Shown one piece after another: positions 9,410-18,398 of a DNA stretch of 64,000 nucleotides. The notes below the pieces were generated by a model that was not told the DNA's origin, did no database searches, and saw nothing but the letters and a program-made list of their open reading frames with translations. The stretch covers positions 1-64,000 of the forward strand of contig DATJPY010000067.1 of assembly GCA_035506135.1 (NCBI GenBank). The letters run 5' to 3'. How positions within the stretch are numbered: the stretch's first letter is position 1; each line of letters starts with the position of its first letter. Position numbers and translations under genes: made by a program. The DNA comes from DATJPY01 sp035506135 (GTDB lineage Bacteria; Myxococcota_A; UBA9160; PR03).

Positions 9410-10270
9410 TCACTCGACCGCGCTCGGCGGCCAGACGTGGTGCCCGAAGGTCCGCGGGATGCGCGAGGTTGGCGTCGGCGGATATTCGCCCCGCGGGAGC
9501 GGCCACGCGATCGGGGTGGCATCGCTCGCGATGGGCTCGCCCGGCCGGATCGCGGCGCGGTCGACGGACTGGTGGATGCCGACCTTCGCGCGCGTGAGGC
9601 CGTCGCGGAAGTAGATCGCCGTGTGCACCCGCCGCACGCGCGCCGAGCGGTTGGGCCGCGCGAGATGCACCGTGAGGCCGTGGTGAAAGGCGACCGAGCC
9701 GCGCGGCACCTCGACGAAGACCGGGTTCGTGCCGGCGAGCTCGGGGCGCGCGAGCACGTCCTCCGGCGCGCCGAGGAAGATGTTCACGAAGCGGCGGAGA
9801 CCGGCGCGGTGCGAGCCCGGCACGTAGCCCATGCAGCCCGTCTCCTCGGTGGACCCGTCGAACGGGATCCACGCCGTCACCGTGTCGGTCTCCTCGATCG
9901 GCCAGTACGGCTGGTCCTGGTGCGCGTCGGTCTCGCGGCCGCCGGGCTCCTTGTAGAGGGCCTGGTCGTGCCACAGCCGCAGCCGCTCGACGCCGATCAG
10001 CGCGGCCGCGCAGCCGGCGATGCGCGGGTGGAAGGTGAGGGCGCGGAGCTCCGGATGGTCCTCCCACAGGTTGATGCACTGCAGGAAGGACTGCTCGTAG
10101 AGCGACTTCTCCTCGAGCCGGCGCCGGTCGTGCGCGGTGCGCGTCGCCACGGCGCGGTCGACCCAGGCGCCGAAGCGCTCGAGCTCTTCCTCCGTCAGCA
10201 GGTCCGGCACCACGACGAAGCCGTCGCGCCGGAAGGACTCGACGATCGGCTCGGGGACGGCGGGCGACAC
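9410..10270 (-). CDS. Phytanoyl-CoA dioxygenase (PhyH) family oxygenase
   Basis: This is a 286-residue Fe(II)/2-oxoglutarate-dependent dioxygenase. The double-stranded beta-helix iron site can be read as H-x-D in ETDAHQDQPYW, with the distal His in HHGLTVHLARPNRS followed by the 2-oxoglutarate-binding Arg. The N-terminus (FRRDGFVVVPDLLTEEELERF) is typical. Members hydroxylate phytanoyl-CoA, ectoine or many secondary metabolites; the substrate here is unknown. The GTG start at 10270 lies 14 bases after the flavoprotein stop. It is the last gene of the operon led by an ECF sigma factor. Confidence 0.9.
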   Translation of the reverse strand: MSPAVPEPIVESFRRDGFVVVPDLLTEEELERFGAWVDRAVATRTAHDRRRLEEKSLYEQSFLQCINLWEDHPELRALTFHPRIAGCAAALIGVERLRLWHDQALYKEPGGRETDAHQDQPYWPIEETDTVTAWIPFDGSTEETGCMGYVPGSHRAGLRRFVNIFLGAPEDVLARPELAGTNPVFVEVPRGSVAFHHGLTVHLARPNRSARVRRVHTAIYFRDGLTRAKVGIHQSVDRAAIRPGEPIASDATPIAWPLPRGEYPPTPTSRIPRTFGHHVWPPSAVE

Positions 10271-10284
10271 GCGAAGAGGATGGC

Positions 10285-11805
10285 TCAGCGCGTGAGCCGC
10301 ATCCAGCGCTCGAACAGCCGCTTGACGCGCGGCGTGAGGCGCGTGCGCATGTAGAGGCCGGAGGCCGCCTTCAGGACCTCCGCCTGCGTCGGATACGGGA
10401 AGATCACGCCGCTCAGCTGTCCGAGACCGAGCCCGCCGGTGATCGCCGTCGTGACCAGCGAGATCATCTCGCCGGCGTGCGCCGCGACGATCGTCGCGCC
10501 CACGATCCGATCGCTGCCCTTGCGGGTGTGGATGCGCGCGAAGCCCTCGGTCTCGCCGTCGCAGCGGGCGCGGTCGTTGCCCTCGAGCGGCACCTCGTAG
10601 GTGTCGGTCGCCATGCCTCGCTCGCGCGCCTCGTGCTCATGGAGCCCGACGTGCGCGAGCTCCGGATCGGTGTAGGTGCACCACGGCATCACCAGGGCCG
10701 AGAGCCGCTTGCGACCGAGGAACAGCGCGTTCTGCACCGCGAGCTTGGCCGCGGCGTCCGCCGCGTGCGTGAACTTCCACGCCAGCGCGCAGTCTCCGAC
10801 GGCCAGGACGCGTCGGTTCGTGGTGCGCAGGAAGTCGTCGATGCGGACGCCGAGCCGCGGGTCGAACTCGACGCCGGCCGCCTCGAGGCCGAGCCCCTCG
10901 ACGTTCGGGACGCGGCCCGCCGCGACCAGGATCTCGTCGACCGCGATCGCCTCCGAGCCGCTCGCGGACGCGCAGTGAAGCGTCTTGCCGCCCGCGTCCG
11001 TCTCGACCTTGTCGAGCCGATGGGAGAGCAGGACGCGCACGCCGTCGCGCACGAGCGCGCGCGCGACGATCGCCGCCGCGTCCGGGTCCTCGCGCTCGAG
11101 GAGCTGCGCGCCCATCTCGACGAGAGTCACGTCGACGCCCAGGCGCTGGAACGCCTGTGCCAGCTCGCAGCCGACCGGGCCGCCGCCGATCACCGCGAGC
11201 CGGGCCGGGCGCTCGCGCAGCGAGAAGACGGTCTCGTTGGTCAGGAAGCCGGCCTCGGCGAGGCCGGGCACCGGCGGAGCGCCGGGACGCGCGCCGGTTG
11301 CGATCACCGCGCGGCGGAAGCGCAGTCGCCGGCCGTCCACCTCGATCGCGTCGCTCGACACGAAGCGGGCGTCGCCGAAGAAGACGTCGACACCGAGCTG
11401 GTCGCGGAAGCGCTCGGCGGAGTCGTGCGGCGCGATGTCGGCGCGCACGGCGCGCATGCGGCGCATCGCGGTCGCGAAGTCGGGGCGCGCGCCCGGGGCG
11501 GGGCCGAGCGCGATCAGCCCGGCCGCGTGCGCCTCGGCGGCGAGGCGGCCGGCGCGGATCACGGCCTTCGACGGCACGCAGCCCGTGTTGAGGCAGTCGC
11601 CACCCATGCGGTCGCGCTCGACGAGCGCCACGCGCGCGCCGAGGCCGGCCGCCACCGCGGCCGTCACCAGGCCGCCACTGCCGGCGCCGATCACGACCAG
11701 GTTGTAGCGGTCGGCCGGCTCGGGGTTTCGCCATCCGCTCGGGTGGACCGCGGCGAGCAGCGCCTCGTCGGACGGATCGATCGGAGCGGGAGGCGCGGAG
11801 ATCAT
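10285..11805 (-). CDS. Mercuric-reductase-like FAD/NAD disulfide oxidoreductase
   Basis: This is a 506-residue class I pyridine-nucleotide disulfide oxidoreductase. The FAD motif GAGSGG (about residues 40-45) is followed by the redox Cys pair GGDCLNTGC (Cys71, Cys76), the NAD motif GGGPVGCELAQAF, an FAD motif ending AVGDCAL, and the dimerisation domain. It lacks the N-terminal metal-binding domain and the C-terminal Cys pair of true MerA. Where dihydrolipoyl dehydrogenases have the His-Pro dyad it has FPYPTQAEV, so it is not a classical Lpd. Such proteins often sit beside TVP38-like membrane proteins, as here (ATGA overlap). Real electron acceptor unknown. Confidence 0.88.
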   Translation of the reverse strand: MISAPPAPIDPSDEALLAAVHPSGWRNPEPADRYNLVVIGAGSGGLVTAAVAAGLGARVALVERDRMGGDCLNTGCVPSKAVIRAGRLAAEAHAAGLIALGPAPGARPDFATAMRRMRAVRADIAPHDSAERFRDQLGVDVFFGDARFVSSDAIEVDGRRLRFRRAVIATGARPGAPPVPGLAEAGFLTNETVFSLRERPARLAVIGGGPVGCELAQAFQRLGVDVTLVEMGAQLLEREDPDAAAIVARALVRDGVRVLLSHRLDKVETDAGGKTLHCASASGSEAIAVDEILVAAGRVPNVEGLGLEAAGVEFDPRLGVRIDDFLRTTNRRVLAVGDCALAWKFTHAADAAAKLAVQNALFLGRKRLSALVMPWCTYTDPELAHVGLHEHEARERGMATDTYEVPLEGNDRARCDGETEGFARIHTRKGSDRIVGATIVAAHAGEMISLVTTAITGGLGLGQLSGVIFPYPTQAEVLKAASGLYMRTRLTPRVKRLFERWMRLTR

Positions 11806-12548
11806 GCGGTGCCCCCGGGCTTCACAGAGTCGGCGACGGCGGCCTCGTCGAGGGCGCGCCGCGCGATGCGGGCCACGATGGCCGTCACCGCGATGGTGGC
11901 CGCGAGGCCGAATCCCAGCCACGCGTAGTAGCCGGCGCCCTTCGCGGCCGCCGGCGCCCCGCCCGCAAGCGCGGTCACCTCGCCCGCGAGCTTCCCGTAG
12001 TAGACGTAGAGCAGCGTGCCCGGCAGCATGCCGATCGAGGCGACCAGATAGTCGGCGAAGCGCACCCGCGTCAGGCCGAGCGCGTAGTTGAGCAGGTTGA
12101 ACGGGACGACCGGCGAGAGCCGCAGCAGGAAGACGATCCAGCGCCCCTGCCGGCCGACGGCGCGATCGATCGCCGCGAAGCGCGGATTCGAGGCGATCCG
12201 CCGCTCGACCCAGGGGCGCGCCGCGTAGCGCGCGACCAGGAACGCGAGCGCGGCGCCGAGCGTCGCGGCAACCAGGACGTAGAGCGTGCCGCGCGCGAGG
12301 CCGAAGATCGCCCCCGCGGCCAGCGTGAGCAGCGAGCCGGGTACGAAGGCGACCGTCGCCGCGGCGTAGCCGGCGACGAATCCCGCTGCGCCCCACGCGC
12401 CCTGCCGCTCGACCCATGCGGCAAAGGCAGGGACCGCGCCGCCCGAGAGGCGCCCGAGTGCCCAGAGGGCGGCGATGCCCACCGCGACGAGCGCGACACG
12501 GGCGAGTGACGCCCGCGCACCCGCGGCAGCCGGCGCCGCGCTCGTCAC
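11802..12548 (-). CDS. TVP38/TMEM64 (VTT domain) membrane protein
   Basis: This is a 248-residue inner-membrane protein of the TVP38/TMEM64 branch of the DedA superfamily. The hallmarks are the re-entrant segment TVAFVPGSLLTLAAGAIFG and the later FLLRLSPVVPFNLLNYALGLTR. The start is GTG at 12548, forming GTGA with the upstream anti-sigma gene, and it ends as ATGA with the flavoprotein gene. Coupling of TVP38 proteins to mercuric-reductase-like flavoproteins is common in bacteria but its chemistry is not established. Here both are under an ECF sigma factor, which suggests an envelope or redox stress role. Confidence 0.9.
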   Translation of the reverse strand: MTSAAPAAAGARASLARVALVAVGIAALWALGRLSGGAVPAFAAWVERQGAWGAAGFVAGYAAATVAFVPGSLLTLAAGAIFGLARGTLYVLVAATLGAALAFLVARYAARPWVERRIASNPRFAAIDRAVGRQGRWIVFLLRLSPVVPFNLLNYALGLTRVRFADYLVASIGMLPGTLLYVYYGKLAGEVTALAGGAPAAAKGAGYYAWLGFGLAATIAVTAIVARIARRALDEAAVADSVKPGGTA

Positions 12549-12805
12549 GCGCGCCGGCGGGCCGCGAGCACCGCCTGGACCAGCTCCTCGGGAACCTCGT
12601 CGGGCACCTCGGCGTCGCCCGGCGCATCCCACGCCGCCTTGCCGAGCGCCACGGTGCGCTCGTACGAGTCGAGATAGTCGACGCAGTCCGGGCACATCTC
12701 GAGGTGCTCGGCGAAGCTGCGGCGCACGGCCGGCTCGAGCTCACCGTCGAGCCAGCTCATGATGAAGTCGATGAACTCGCGGCAGGTCAGCCGCTCTCCG
12801 CTCAT
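12545..12805 (-). CDS. Zinc-finger (zf-HC2) anti-sigma factor
   Basis: This is an 86-residue cytoplasmic protein with the ZAS motif His-x3-Cys-x2-Cys (FAEHLEMCPDCVDYL), preceded by CREFIDFIMSWLDGEL. That pattern is typical of zinc-binding anti-sigma factors that hold ECF sigma factors inactive. There is no transmembrane segment, so it is a soluble form. In such proteins the Cys pair can sense oxidation, but that is inference here. It overlaps the sigma gene (ATGA) and the TVP38 gene (GTGA), so sigma and anti-sigma are made together. Confidence 0.88.
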   Translation of the reverse strand: MSGERLTCREFIDFIMSWLDGELEPAVRRSFAEHLEMCPDCVDYLDSYERTVALGKAAWDAPGDAEVPDEVPEELVQAVLAARRRA

Positions 12806-13467
12806 GGTGCACCCGCCCCCGTCCGGCCCGCGCCGGCCGCCGTGGCCAGCAGCTCCGGGTCGAGCAGCCCTCGCAGCGCCTGACGCGCCCGGTGGAGGCG
12901 CGTCTTCACCACGCCCGGACCGACTCCGAGCCGCTCCGCGACCTCCGCGGTGTCGAGCTCTTCGATGTCGCGGAGCAGCAGGACGGTTCGGTAGCTCTCC
13001 GGCAGGCGTTCGATCGAGCGCCGCACGAGGGCGCGGACCTCGCTCCGCTCGAGCGCGGACGCCGGCTGCCACGGCCCGCGCGGCTCGCTGCGGTGGCCGT
13101 CGGCCAGGAAGGCGGGAAGCAGGTCGTCGAGCGGCTCCTCGGGCTTGCGGCGCCGCGTGCGCAGCTTCATCAGCGCCGCGTTCACCACGATCCGGTGCAG
13201 CCAGGTCGAGAGGCGCGCGCCGCCGGCGAAGCGGTCGATCGAGCGGAACGCCGAGACGAATGCCTCCTGCACGGCGTCGCGCGCGTCCTCGCCGTCGCCG
13301 AGCAGGCGTCGCGCGACGGCGAGCATGCGGCCGGCATGCGTGCGCACGAGCTCCTCGTAGGCCTCGTCGCGACCTGCGCGCAGGCCCGCGAGCAGCGCGG
13401 CCTCGCCCTCGAGGCGGGAGTCGCCGGCGGCTCCGCGGGCAGCCTCCGGGACCCGCTGCTTCGCCAT
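12802..13467 (-). CDS. ECF-type RNA polymerase sigma factor
   Basis: This is a 221-residue extracytoplasmic-function sigma factor with region 2 (ARRLLGDGEDARDAVQEAFVSAFR, STWLHRIVVNAALMKLR) and region 4 (IERLPESYRTVLLLRDIEEL then TAEVAERLGVGPGVVKTRLHRAR). The linker is Pro/Ala-rich. It heads the leftward operon sigma, zf-HC2 anti-sigma, TVP38, flavoprotein, PhyH, every junction but the last overlapping by four bases. A -10-like hexamer lies seven bases before the ATG, so the transcript may be leaderless. Whether the factor autoregulates cannot be read with confidence. Confidence 0.95.
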   Translation of the reverse strand: MAKQRVPEAARGAAGDSRLEGEAALLAGLRAGRDEAYEELVRTHAGRMLAVARRLLGDGEDARDAVQEAFVSAFRSIDRFAGGARLSTWLHRIVVNAALMKLRTRRRKPEEPLDDLLPAFLADGHRSEPRGPWQPASALERSEVRALVRRSIERLPESYRTVLLLRDIEELDTAEVAERLGVGPGVVKTRLHRARQALRGLLDPELLATAAGAGRTGAGAP

Positions 13468-13474
13468 TGTGGCA

Positions 13475-13480
13475 ACGCTA
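13475..13480 (-). promoter_or_regulatory. -10-like hexamer for the sigma-factor operon
   Basis: On the minus strand GGTAGCGT ends seven bases before the sigma ATG. With usual spacing transcription would start at or one base before the ATG, giving a leaderless mRNA. No convincing -35 is visible in the 65 bp shared with the divergent diadenylate cyclase gene. Confidence 0.45.
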
Positions 13481-13532
13481 CCACGGTGCTAGATCCGCCG
13501 TCACTCGTCCGCCGACTGCCGCGCGAGGCGCC

Positions 13533-14732
13533 GTGCCCGAGTTCCGCATCAACGATCTGATCGACGTGCTCTTCGTCGCCCTGCTTCTCTGGGGGACCCT
13601 CTCCTTCGTGCGCCGTGCGCGCGGCCGCATCGCGCTCGCGGGCGTCGGCATCGCAGGCGCCCTCTACGTGCTCGCGCGAGAGCTCCAGCTCCAGCTCACG
13701 GTGTGGATCCTGCAGGGATTCTTCGCCGTCCTCGTGCTGGTGCTCGTGGTCGTGTTCCAGGAGGACCTGCGGCGGTTCTTCGAGCAGATCGCTGTGTGGA
13801 GCCTGCGGCGCAGCTCCGGCGCGGCGCCGCCCGACGTGGTGGACGCGCTCGTCGGCAGCGTGCGCCGGCTCGTCGCGGACCGCAGCGGCGCGCTGATCGT
13901 GATCCCGGGCCGCGAGCCGATCGACCGCCACGTAGCGGGCGGCATCCCGCTCGACGGCCGGCTCTCCGAGCCGCTCCTCCTGTCGCTCTTCGACAAGCAC
14001 TCGCCGGGCCACGACGGTGCGGTGGTGATCGAGGGCGATCGCGTGGCGCGCTTCGCCCTGCATCTCCCGCTCTCCACCGACTCGACCCAGATCGGCGTCG
14101 GCGGCACTCGGCACGCCGCCGCGCTCGGTCTCGCCGAGCGCACCGACGCGCTCTGCGTGGTGGTCTCGGAGGAGCGCGGGACGGTCTCCGTCGCGCGCGA
14201 CGGGCGCCTCGCCCGCCTTCCCGGTCCCGAGGCGCTGGTGGGCGAGATGCGCCGCTTCCTGGCGGCGCGCGGGCCGTCGGAGCGCGACCCGCGCGCCCGA
14301 CTGCGCATCCTCGTCACGCGCTGGCCCGAGGCGCTCGCCGCGGTGGGCGCCTCTGGCGCGCTCTGGTTCCTGCTGGTGCCCGGCTCGACCGTCTCGGAGT
14401 TCGAGCGCACCATCCCGGTCGTGGTCGAGAACCTTCCCGCCGGCTACGAGCTCGCGGCGGTCGACCCGCCCGAGGTGCAGGTCGTCTTCCGCGGCTCGCG
14501 GCGCAGCGTGTACCTGGTCGGCGCCAAGGCGAAGGCCGAGGCGCACGTCGACGCGCTCCTGGCGCAGCTCGGGCGCCGCACCTTCGAGGTCGGGCCCGAC
14601 CAGGTGCGCCACCCGGACGCCTGGACGCCGGTGCACGTCGAGCCGGGCCGCATCAAGCTGTCGATCGTCGCGAAGAACGGGGGCTCCACCGACAAGCCGG
14701 CGCCCGACAAGCCGCCTACCGCCGAGAACTGA
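13533..14732 (+). CDS. Diadenylate cyclase (CdaA type) fused to a YbbR/CdaR-like domain
   Basis: This is a 399-residue membrane protein. It has three N-terminal helices of CdaA type (about residues 8-75, then QEDLRRFFEQI) and a DAC domain with the catalytic GHDGA (Asp161-Gly-Ala). A fourth transmembrane helix (about 267-285) is followed by a YbbR-like repeat (ERTIPVVVENLPAGYELA to PGRIKLSIV), which is normally a separate protein, CdaR, encoded next to cdaA. The second DAC motif, usually RHR, reads GTRHAAALG (Arg193-His194-Ala195), so the third residue is lost. If active it makes c-di-AMP, an osmolyte and wall-homeostasis messenger. The start is GTG at 13533, because upstream in-frame codons lie inside the sigma gene. 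Confidence 0.88.
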   Translation: MPEFRINDLIDVLFVALLLWGTLSFVRRARGRIALAGVGIAGALYVLARELQLQLTVWILQGFFAVLVLVLVVVFQEDLRRFFEQIAVWSLRRSSGAAPPDVVDALVGSVRRLVADRSGALIVIPGREPIDRHVAGGIPLDGRLSEPLLLSLFDKHSPGHDGAVVIEGDRVARFALHLPLSTDSTQIGVGGTRHAAALGLAERTDALCVVVSEERGTVSVARDGRLARLPGPEALVGEMRRFLAARGPSERDPRARLRILVTRWPEALAAVGASGALWFLLVPGSTVSEFERTIPVVVENLPAGYELAAVDPPEVQVVFRGSRRSVYLVGAKAKAEAHVDALLAQLGRRTFEVGPDQVRHPDAWTPVHVEPGRIKLSIVAKNGGSTDKPAPDKPPTAEN

Positions 14733-14741
14733 GCCTCGGCG

Positions 14742-16004
14742 TCAGGTCCGCGACGAGCCGACGTCGCCGCGGCTCGGAGGCGCGCTCGCGGCGCCGTTGC
14801 CGTCGGTGATCGAGCGGACCTCGTCGTGCAGGCGGCGCCGGATGCGCCACCACCAGACCAGCTCGACCCCGAGCATCGCGACACCGAACGGGATCGCGAT
14901 CAGGCCGGGTCCTGGAAGCAGGACCATCGAGGCGCACACGACCAGGAAGGTCGAGCCCACCGCCAGGAGGAGGAGGTTGCGCGCCGTCTTGTGGGTCGTC
15001 CGGAGCAGCGTCTCCGCGTCGGTCTCGACCGACATCGACGGGGGCGCGACCTCGCGGCCGGCGGCGAAGACGGACAGCAGCACGCCGATCGACAGGATTC
15101 CGATGATCACCCAGAGCGAGACGTCGATCGGGATCGGCTCGAAGTGCGCGAGGATCATCTTCACGCCGACGAAGAAGAGGATGAACACGAGCGAGAACTT
15201 GAGGTAGCGGAAGCGCTCCATCAGCGGCGCGATCGCGAAGTACAGGCTCCGCAGCCCGAGGATCGCAAAGACGTTCGAGGTGAACACCAGGAACGGATCC
15301 TGCGTGACGGCGAAGATCGCCGGGATCGAGTCGACGGCGAAGAGCACGTCCGAGCTCTCCACCATCAGGAGCACCAGAAAGAGCGGAGTCACGGCGCGGC
15401 GGCCGGCTACCTCGACGAAGAAGTGCTGGTTGTGCAGATCGGTGGTCACCGGATAGAGCTTGTGGGCGATGCGCACCACGAAGTGGCGCTCGGGATCGAG
15501 GTCCTCCTGCCCCGCCATCAGGAGGCGCACCGCCGTCAGGATCAGGATGCCGCCGAAGACGTAGACGATCCACGCGAAGCGCGCGATCAGCGCCGCGCCG
15601 AGGCCGATCATCACGCCGCGCAGCAGGAGCGCCCCGAGCACGCCCCAGAACAGCACGCGGTGCTGGTATGCCAGCGGGATGCGGAAGTGCGCGAAGATCA
15701 GCGCGATCACGAAGACGTTGTCGAGCGAGAGGCTGTACTCGAGCAGGTAGCCGGTGAAGAACTGCAGCGCCGCGCTGCGGCCGTCGAGTGCGTGGCCGAA
15801 GTGTGTCCCCACGCCCCAGAGATGGTGCTCGTAGAGGAAGTACACCAGCACGTTGAAGGTGAGCCCGAGCGTGACGTAGAAGGCGGTCCAGCCCAGGGCC
15901 TCGCCCATGCGGACCGCGCGGGCGTCGCGGCGGAAGACCCCGAGGTCGAGCGCGAGCAGCGCACAGACGAGCAGGACGAAGACGACCCAGGGCAGCCAGT
16001 GCAT
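14742..16004 (-). CDS. TerC/Alx-family membrane protein with C-terminal PGPGW-like domain
   Basis: This is a 420-residue polytopic protein. Residues up to about 320 are a TerC/Alx family protein, implicated in manganese export and tellurite or alkaline-pH responses. It carries the acidic membrane motifs SLSLDNVFVIALIF and MVESSDVLFAVDSIPAIFAVT, which would bind metal. After a soluble linker, two more helices with VLLPGPGLIAIPFGVAMLGVE resemble the small PGPGW transmembrane family, normally a separate protein. The ATG at 16004 follows a short divergent region shared with the DnaJ-like gene; no room exists for a yybP-ykoY riboswitch. Confidence 0.9.
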   Translation of the reverse strand: MHWLPWVVFVLLVCALLALDLGVFRRDARAVRMGEALGWTAFYVTLGLTFNVLVYFLYEHHLWGVGTHFGHALDGRSAALQFFTGYLLEYSLSLDNVFVIALIFAHFRIPLAYQHRVLFWGVLGALLLRGVMIGLGAALIARFAWIVYVFGGILILTAVRLLMAGQEDLDPERHFVVRIAHKLYPVTTDLHNQHFFVEVAGRRAVTPLFLVLLMVESSDVLFAVDSIPAIFAVTQDPFLVFTSNVFAILGLRSLYFAIAPLMERFRYLKFSLVFILFFVGVKMILAHFEPIPIDVSLWVIIGILSIGVLLSVFAAGREVAPPSMSVETDAETLLRTTHKTARNLLLLAVGSTFLVVCASMVLLPGPGLIAIPFGVAMLGVELVWWWRIRRRLHDEVRSITDGNGAASAPPSRGDVGSSRT

Positions 16005-16055
16005 GGGGTGAGTCAGGGTACCTCGCCGGGTTGCGCTCGGATACCCTCCGCCGCC

Positions 16056-16982
16056 ATGGAGGAGACGGACCTCTACGCGGCGCTCGGCGTGCCGCGCGAC
16101 GCCGACGAGGATCAGATCCGCAAGGCCTACCGCAAGCTCGCTCGGCGCTACCACCCCGACGTGAATCCCAACGACAAGAAGGCCGAGGAGCGCTTCAAGG
16201 AGATCTCCTTCGCGTACGACGTGCTCTCGGATCCGGAGAAGCGCGCGCGCTACGACGAGTTCGGAACGCAGGGCCTCGCGCCGGGCTTCGACCCCGAGCA
16301 GGCACGCGCCTACCGGCGCTGGTCCGAGGGCGCGCGGCGCAGCCCCGAGCACGAGGAGTTCGCCGAGGCGATCGACCTCGAGGACCTGCTGTCGCGGCTC
16401 GGCGGCTCGGGCTTCGCGCGCGGCCAGTGGCGGACCCGCTCCGGCCGCGACGCGCACGCCGAGATCGAGGTCGACTTCGCCGACGCGGCGCTCGCGCGCG
16501 AAGTGCGCGTCCAGATCGAGGGGCGGAGCGGACTGCGCGTGCGGGTGCCGGCGGGCGCCCACGACGGCACGCGCATCCGGCTGGCGGGGCAGGGCGAGCC
16601 GGGCGCCGAGGGCGGCGCCGCCGGGGATCTGTACGTCACGCTGCGGGTGCGGCCGCATCCCTTCTTCACGCGCGACGGCGACGACCTCGCGCTCCAGCTC
16701 CCGGTCACCATTCCGGAGCTCGTGCTCGGCGCGGAGATCGAGGTGCCGACGCTCGACGGCACCGCGTCGGTGCGCATCCCGCCGCACTCGAAGGCGGGCC
16801 AGCGCCTGCGGCTGCGCGGAAAGGGCGCCGCCCGGCGCGGCGGCGAGCGCGGCGATCTCTACCTGCGGCTCGCGCCCGAGCTCCCCGACGCGACGGGGGG
16901 CGAGCTCGACGAGATCGCGAAGCGGATGGAGCCGCTCTACGCCGACCGCGACGTCCGCGCGCGCCTCAAGGGGAAGGCATGA
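16056..16982 (+). CDS. cbpA: CbpA-type DnaJ co-chaperone
   Basis: This is a 308-residue J-domain protein. Residues 1-70 form the J domain with the HPD motif (RRYHPDVNPND) that stimulates DnaK ATPase. A linker follows, and then the two C-terminal substrate-binding beta domains (GLRVRVPAGAHDGTRIRLAGQGEPG; HPFFTRDGDDL). The Cys-rich zinc-finger domain of DnaJ is absent, which defines the CbpA class. The next gene, overlapping by ATGA, is a CbpM-like modulator, confirming the type. A TACCCT hexamer nine bases before the ATG may be a -10 element of a nearly leaderless transcript. Confidence 0.94.
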   Translation: MEETDLYAALGVPRDADEDQIRKAYRKLARRYHPDVNPNDKKAEERFKEISFAYDVLSDPEKRARYDEFGTQGLAPGFDPEQARAYRRWSEGARRSPEHEEFAEAIDLEDLLSRLGGSGFARGQWRTRSGRDAHAEIEVDFADAALAREVRVQIEGRSGLRVRVPAGAHDGTRIRLAGQGEPGAEGGAAGDLYVTLRVRPHPFFTRDGDDLALQLPVTIPELVLGAEIEVPTLDGTASVRIPPHSKAGQRLRLRGKGAARRGGERGDLYLRLAPELPDATGGELDEIAKRMEPLYADRDVRARLKGKA

Positions 16983-17186
16983 CGGTCTACACGCTCCGTG
17001 AGATCTGCCAGATCCTCGAGATCGACGAGTCCTTCGGATCCGAGCTCGAGCGCGAGGCGATCATCGCCGCCGACGAGCCCGCCGGCGGCGCGGTGCGCTA
17101 CTCGGCGCGCATGCTCGAGCGAGCGCGCGTCGCCTACCACCTGGTCCACGACCTCGACGTGAATCTCGCCGGCGCCGCGGTGATCG

Positions 17187-18377
<1,191 letters not shown>

Positions 18378-18398
18378 CGAACACCCTCCGCCGGAAGA

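Noticed and set aside
16005..16055. yybP-ykoY manganese riboswitch in front of terC
   Set aside because: Only 51 bases separate the divergent terC and cbpA starts, too few for that riboswitch.
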